A stretch of 14,278 nucleotides of DNA, taken from Gemmobacter sp. GTDB lineage: Bacteria > Pseudomonadota > Alphaproteobacteria > Rhodobacterales > Rhodobacteraceae. Under the pieces are notes generated by a model, which did not search any database, was not told the DNA's origin, and saw only the letters and a list, made by a program, of their open reading frames with translations. Both the position numbers and the translations under genes were made by a program. This document shows, one piece after another, positions 12,665 through 14,278 of the stretch. Location: positions 7,610 through 21,887 of the forward strand of contig DOMY01000037.1 of assembly GCA_003509785.1 (NCBI GenBank). The letters are read 5' to 3'. How positions within the stretch are numbered: position 1 is the first letter of the stretch; each line of letters opens with the position of its first letter.

Positions 12665-12961
12665 TCAGGGCCTCGGGCTGGGGCGCTGGATGCCGGGATG
12701 ATTGGCGAGCCCCTGGGCGATTTCCACACCGCGCGCAGTGGCCGTCGCCAACAGCAGGCTGCCCAGATCCTCCAGGGCAATCAGCCCCTGTTCCTTTAGC
12801 CACGAAAGTTCCGTGGTGATCTGGTCGGCGGTCGAAGCCACGCCGACCCCGTTTACGACATCGCGGATGATCGACCCGTTTGCGGTATAGCCGTCGCAAT
12901 CCTTCAGGAACCGCAGGATTGCCAAACGGCGGTGCTTCTGCAGCGTCACGCCATAGCTCAT
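12665..12961 (-). CDS. Small winged-helix-like phage protein (Mu gp26-like, VpaChn25_0724 type)
   Basis: A 98-aa protein. The pattern RRLAILRFLKDCDGYTANGS, then a helix containing ADQITTELSWLKEQGLI and a short beta-like end, matches the ~100-aa Mu-like family often named VpaChn25_0724, which looks like a winged helix-turn-helix of the MarR/ArsR kind. DNA binding is predicted from fold only; the family has no established function. GTG at 12964 and ATG at 12961 are both possible. The AAGGGGG ribosome site lies 6 bases before the ATG, and that ATG overlaps the upstream TGA by one base, so ATG is preferred. The stop is one base upstream of the gp27-like start, so the two genes are probably coupled. 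Confidence 0.75.
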   Translation of the reverse strand: MSYGVTLQKHRRLAILRFLKDCDGYTANGSIIRDVVNGVGVASTADQITTELSWLKEQGLIALEDLGSLLLATATARGVEIAQGLANHPGIQRPSPRP

Positions 12962-13323
12962 CACTTTCCCCCTTCAAGCAGGTGGCTCTCATGGCGCTGC
13001 ACCACGGTTTCCAGCCGCTCCATGATCTTGTTGTTGCCCTCGATGACGGCAGCCATGGTCTTCATCTCGCCCTGCATCTCTTTCAGGGTCAGATGGAGCA
13101 TGTGCATGTCTTCCTTGGTCGGCTGGGCGCGCAGGGTCTGCTCGACACTGGCGAGGCGTTGATCCAGCCTGTCCATGCGTTCGCTGCCCGCCTTGAAGCG
13201 GGTCTCCACATTCTGGTCGCGGGTGCGCCACCAGGTGTAGAGGATGTTGACAATGTTAAGGGCGGCCAGCACCAGCGCCAGCGCCGGGCCGAGGTCGAAG
13301 ACGGGCGGCTGGGGCGGGGTCAC
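12961..13323 (-). CDS. DUF2730 family protein (Mu gp25-like), membrane helix plus coiled coil
   Basis: A 120-aa protein with a short proline-rich start, a hydrophobic segment at about residues 11-32 (LGPALALVLAALNIVNILY) and a long charged helical region from about residue 45 to the end. The heptad-like leucines and methionines there (RMDRLDQRLASVEQTL) suggest a coiled coil. This build, and a place between lysis genes and the gp26/gp27-like genes, is that of DUF2730 proteins of Mu-like phages, whose role is unknown. The topology would also suit a lysis accessory or spanin-like part, but I see no lipobox. The start is GTG at 13323, overlapping the upstream TGA by four bases, with GAGGTG 6 bases before it. 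Confidence 0.75.
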   Translation of the reverse strand: MTPPQPPVFDLGPALALVLAALNIVNILYTWWRTRDQNVETRFKAGSERMDRLDQRLASVEQTLRAQPTKEDMHMLHLTLKEMQGEMKTMAAVIEGNNKIMERLETVVQRHESHLLEGGK

Positions 13324-13706
13324 TCTTGCACCTCGCCCGCAGCGGTCTGATGACCGGACAGCAGCATCAGCGGATAGGCCGCCTGCAGCTTGGATTGCGC
13401 CAGCACCTTCAGATCATCGGCCGCCAGCCCGAAATAGTCGATGGCATCGGGCGCGCCGCGGCCAATGGCGTGGTCGATGGCCGATTGCACGGCAGCTTCG
13501 CCGCGCAGGCCCCGGGCTAGGGCGGCAGCGGCGCCCGTCATGATCGCGGAATGCAGCGCCTCCCGGTGCCGGGCTTCAATCTCGATCCCCCAGCGGTCCT
13601 TGGCGACAGCCGCCACCCGGGCCAGCACCAGCCCGACCACCACCGCGATCAGCTGCAGCAGCAGCGGCAGCACCTCGATATAGAGAGCCTTCAGAAAATC
13701 CGACAT
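13320..13706 (-). CDS. Candidate holin (one N-terminal membrane helix)
   Basis: A 128-aa protein. About residues 10-32 form one strongly hydrophobic helix (LPLLLQLIAVVVGLVLARVA). An amphipathic, alanine-rich helical region follows, with a C-terminal segment near DYFGLAADDLKVLAQSKL. One N-terminal membrane helix followed by such a tail resembles the LLH-type (superfamily 6) holins, and the gene directly follows the amidase with a one-base TGATG overlap. A holin would permeabilise the inner membrane so that the endolysin reaches the wall. A GTG at 13709 is in frame, but the AGGAGG ribosome site sits 7 bases before the ATG at 13706, so I prefer the ATG. The holin role is inferred from position and topology; I cannot exclude an unrelated small membrane protein. 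Confidence 0.6.
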   Translation of the reverse strand: MSDFLKALYIEVLPLLLQLIAVVVGLVLARVAAVAKDRWGIEIEARHREALHSAIMTGAAAALARGLRGEAAVQSAIDHAIGRGAPDAIDYFGLAADDLKVLAQSKLQAAYPLMLLSGHQTAAGEVQE

Positions 13707-14278
13707 CACGCCGCCTCCTTCAGCCAGGCGCCGACCTGAAAGCCCGGGCAGGCTTTCGGTGCGTATTCGTTGTGGCCAGAGATCCGGGTGATCCGGGTGC
13801 GCATGCTAATGCCCTGGATCAGCTGCCGCAGGGCGGTATCCTGCCGCTGAGTGTAATGCCGCTCGAAAATGTCACGCTCTGACGAGCCATGACCGCCCAT
13901 CAGCACGATATGGATCACGCCCTGATTATGGTCCTCGATCCCGGCACCGATGACGGTCTCTGCCCGGCCCGCCAGGATGTCACCGTCGCGGCCGATGCCC
14001 CAGTGGTAGCCAATGTCCCGCCAGCCGTTGTCCTGCACATGCCAGCGCCGGATCTCTGCCATCTGGGCGGCGAGACCGGCATTGTGCATCCAGTCAGGCC
14101 GGGTGGCCGAGCAATGCACGGCGATTTCCGCGACCGGATAGCGCGCGCTGCCCTGATAGATGACCGAGGTGGTTTCGGGGGGGATGACCGCCCCGACAGG
14201 GCAACCGTCTGCCGCCAGCCATGCGATGCCCGCAGCCTTGGTCTTCGGCCCAAAAATGCCATCCGCCGGGCCGGGCGA
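13706..14278 (-). CDS. Endolysin: PG-binding domain plus N-acetylmuramoyl-L-alanine amidase (5' end outside window)
   Basis: The 190 visible codons are open to the window edge, so the start lies beyond 14278. The first ~40 visible residues contain PADGIFGPKTKAA, which fits the second half of a PG_binding_1 peptidoglycan-binding repeat. A type-2 amidase (T7 lysozyme/PGRP-like) domain follows and should cut the bond between N-acetylmuramate and L-alanine. Its likely zinc ligands are the His of AVHCSATRP (codon 14116-14114), the His of ISGHNEY (about 13774) and the Cys of KACPGF (about 13750); YHWGIGRDG lies between them. A GTG at 14119 gives a 137-aa reading, but it falls inside the conserved first-strand motif next to the first zinc His and would remove the binding domain, so I reject it as the start. 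No signal peptide can be judged because the N-terminus is missing. The TGA stop shares one base with the ATG of the next gene, the candidate holin. Confidence 0.9.
   Translation of the reverse strand, partial: SPGPADGIFGPKTKAAGIAWLAADGCPVGAVIPPETTSVIYQGSARYPVAEIAVHCSATRPDWMHNAGLAAQMAEIRRWHVQDNGWRDIGYHWGIGRDGDILAGRAETVIGAGIEDHNQGVIHIVLMGGHGSSERDIFERHYTQRQDTALRQLIQGISMRTRITRISGHNEYAPKACPGFQVGAWLKEAA

Noticed and set aside
12663..12780. N-terminal extension of the gp27-like gene to 12780
   Set aside because: It would overlap the gp26-like gene almost 40 codons deep and shows no family pattern. ATG 12663 is placed one base after the previous stop.
13915..14262. 115-codon minus-strand frame at the window end
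   Set aside because: It overlaps the amidase in another frame. The amidase frame carries the PG-binding and zinc-ligand motifs and is open to the window edge.

Overview
This window is a late-gene block of a Mu-like (transposable) prophage or phage. It is GC-rich, and its codon use and protein sequences suggest an alphaproteobacterial host, probably of the Rhodobacter/Paracoccus group; the taxon is an inference from composition and protein character, not from a search. Every supported gene is on the minus strand, so transcription runs from position 14278 down to 1. The block is cut at both ends: the first gene (endolysin) lacks its start and the last (tape measure) is only begun. No stretch over 300 bases lacks a gene. 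No integrase/transposase, repressor, tRNA, IS element, CRISPR array or phage end was seen.

Layout in transcription order. (1) Lysis and early-late genes, 14278-11357: PG-binding/amidase endolysin, candidate holin, a DUF2730 protein, a small winged-helix protein, a DUF3486 protein (Mu gp27-like, probable small terminase), a zinc-ribbon protein, a cysteine-rich membrane protein and a small helical protein. (2) DNA packaging and portal vertex, 11360-6631: large terminase (Mu gp28-like), DUF935 portal (gp29-like), a 64-aa unknown, the MuF/gpF minor head protein (gp30-like) with an unusual C-terminal domain, and a 58-aa unknown. (3) A 176-base gap, 6455-6630, with a convincing minus-strand intrinsic terminator. 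It sits just before the protease gene, where Mu has its late promoter PI. (4) Capsid genes, 6454-3596: Mu I-like protease with an internally started scaffold (Z-like), a decoration-type protein, the gpT-like major head protein and a gp35-like protein. (5) Connector and tail, 3592-1: gp36-like DUF1320, gpG-like virion morphogenesis protein, gp37-like tail terminator, a tail tube protein, a second zinc-ribbon protein, two tail assembly chaperone frames joined by a textbook -1 frameshift signal, and the tape measure start.

The head module is Mu-type. The tail module has a tube gene with no sheath gene in front of it, followed by G/GT-type chaperones and a tape measure. That is the arrangement of a long non-contractile (siphovirus) tail, as in other transposable siphophages of alphaproteobacteria and Pseudomonas. 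Most genes are translationally coupled by 1- or 4-base stop/start overlaps or 1-base gaps.

The best-supported non-gene signals are the A AAA AAC slippery site with a 9-bp downstream stem at 663-705, the terminator at 6584-6619, the two-tier hairpin between major head and gp35-like genes at 4061-4107, and the internal ribosome site for the scaffold near 5992.
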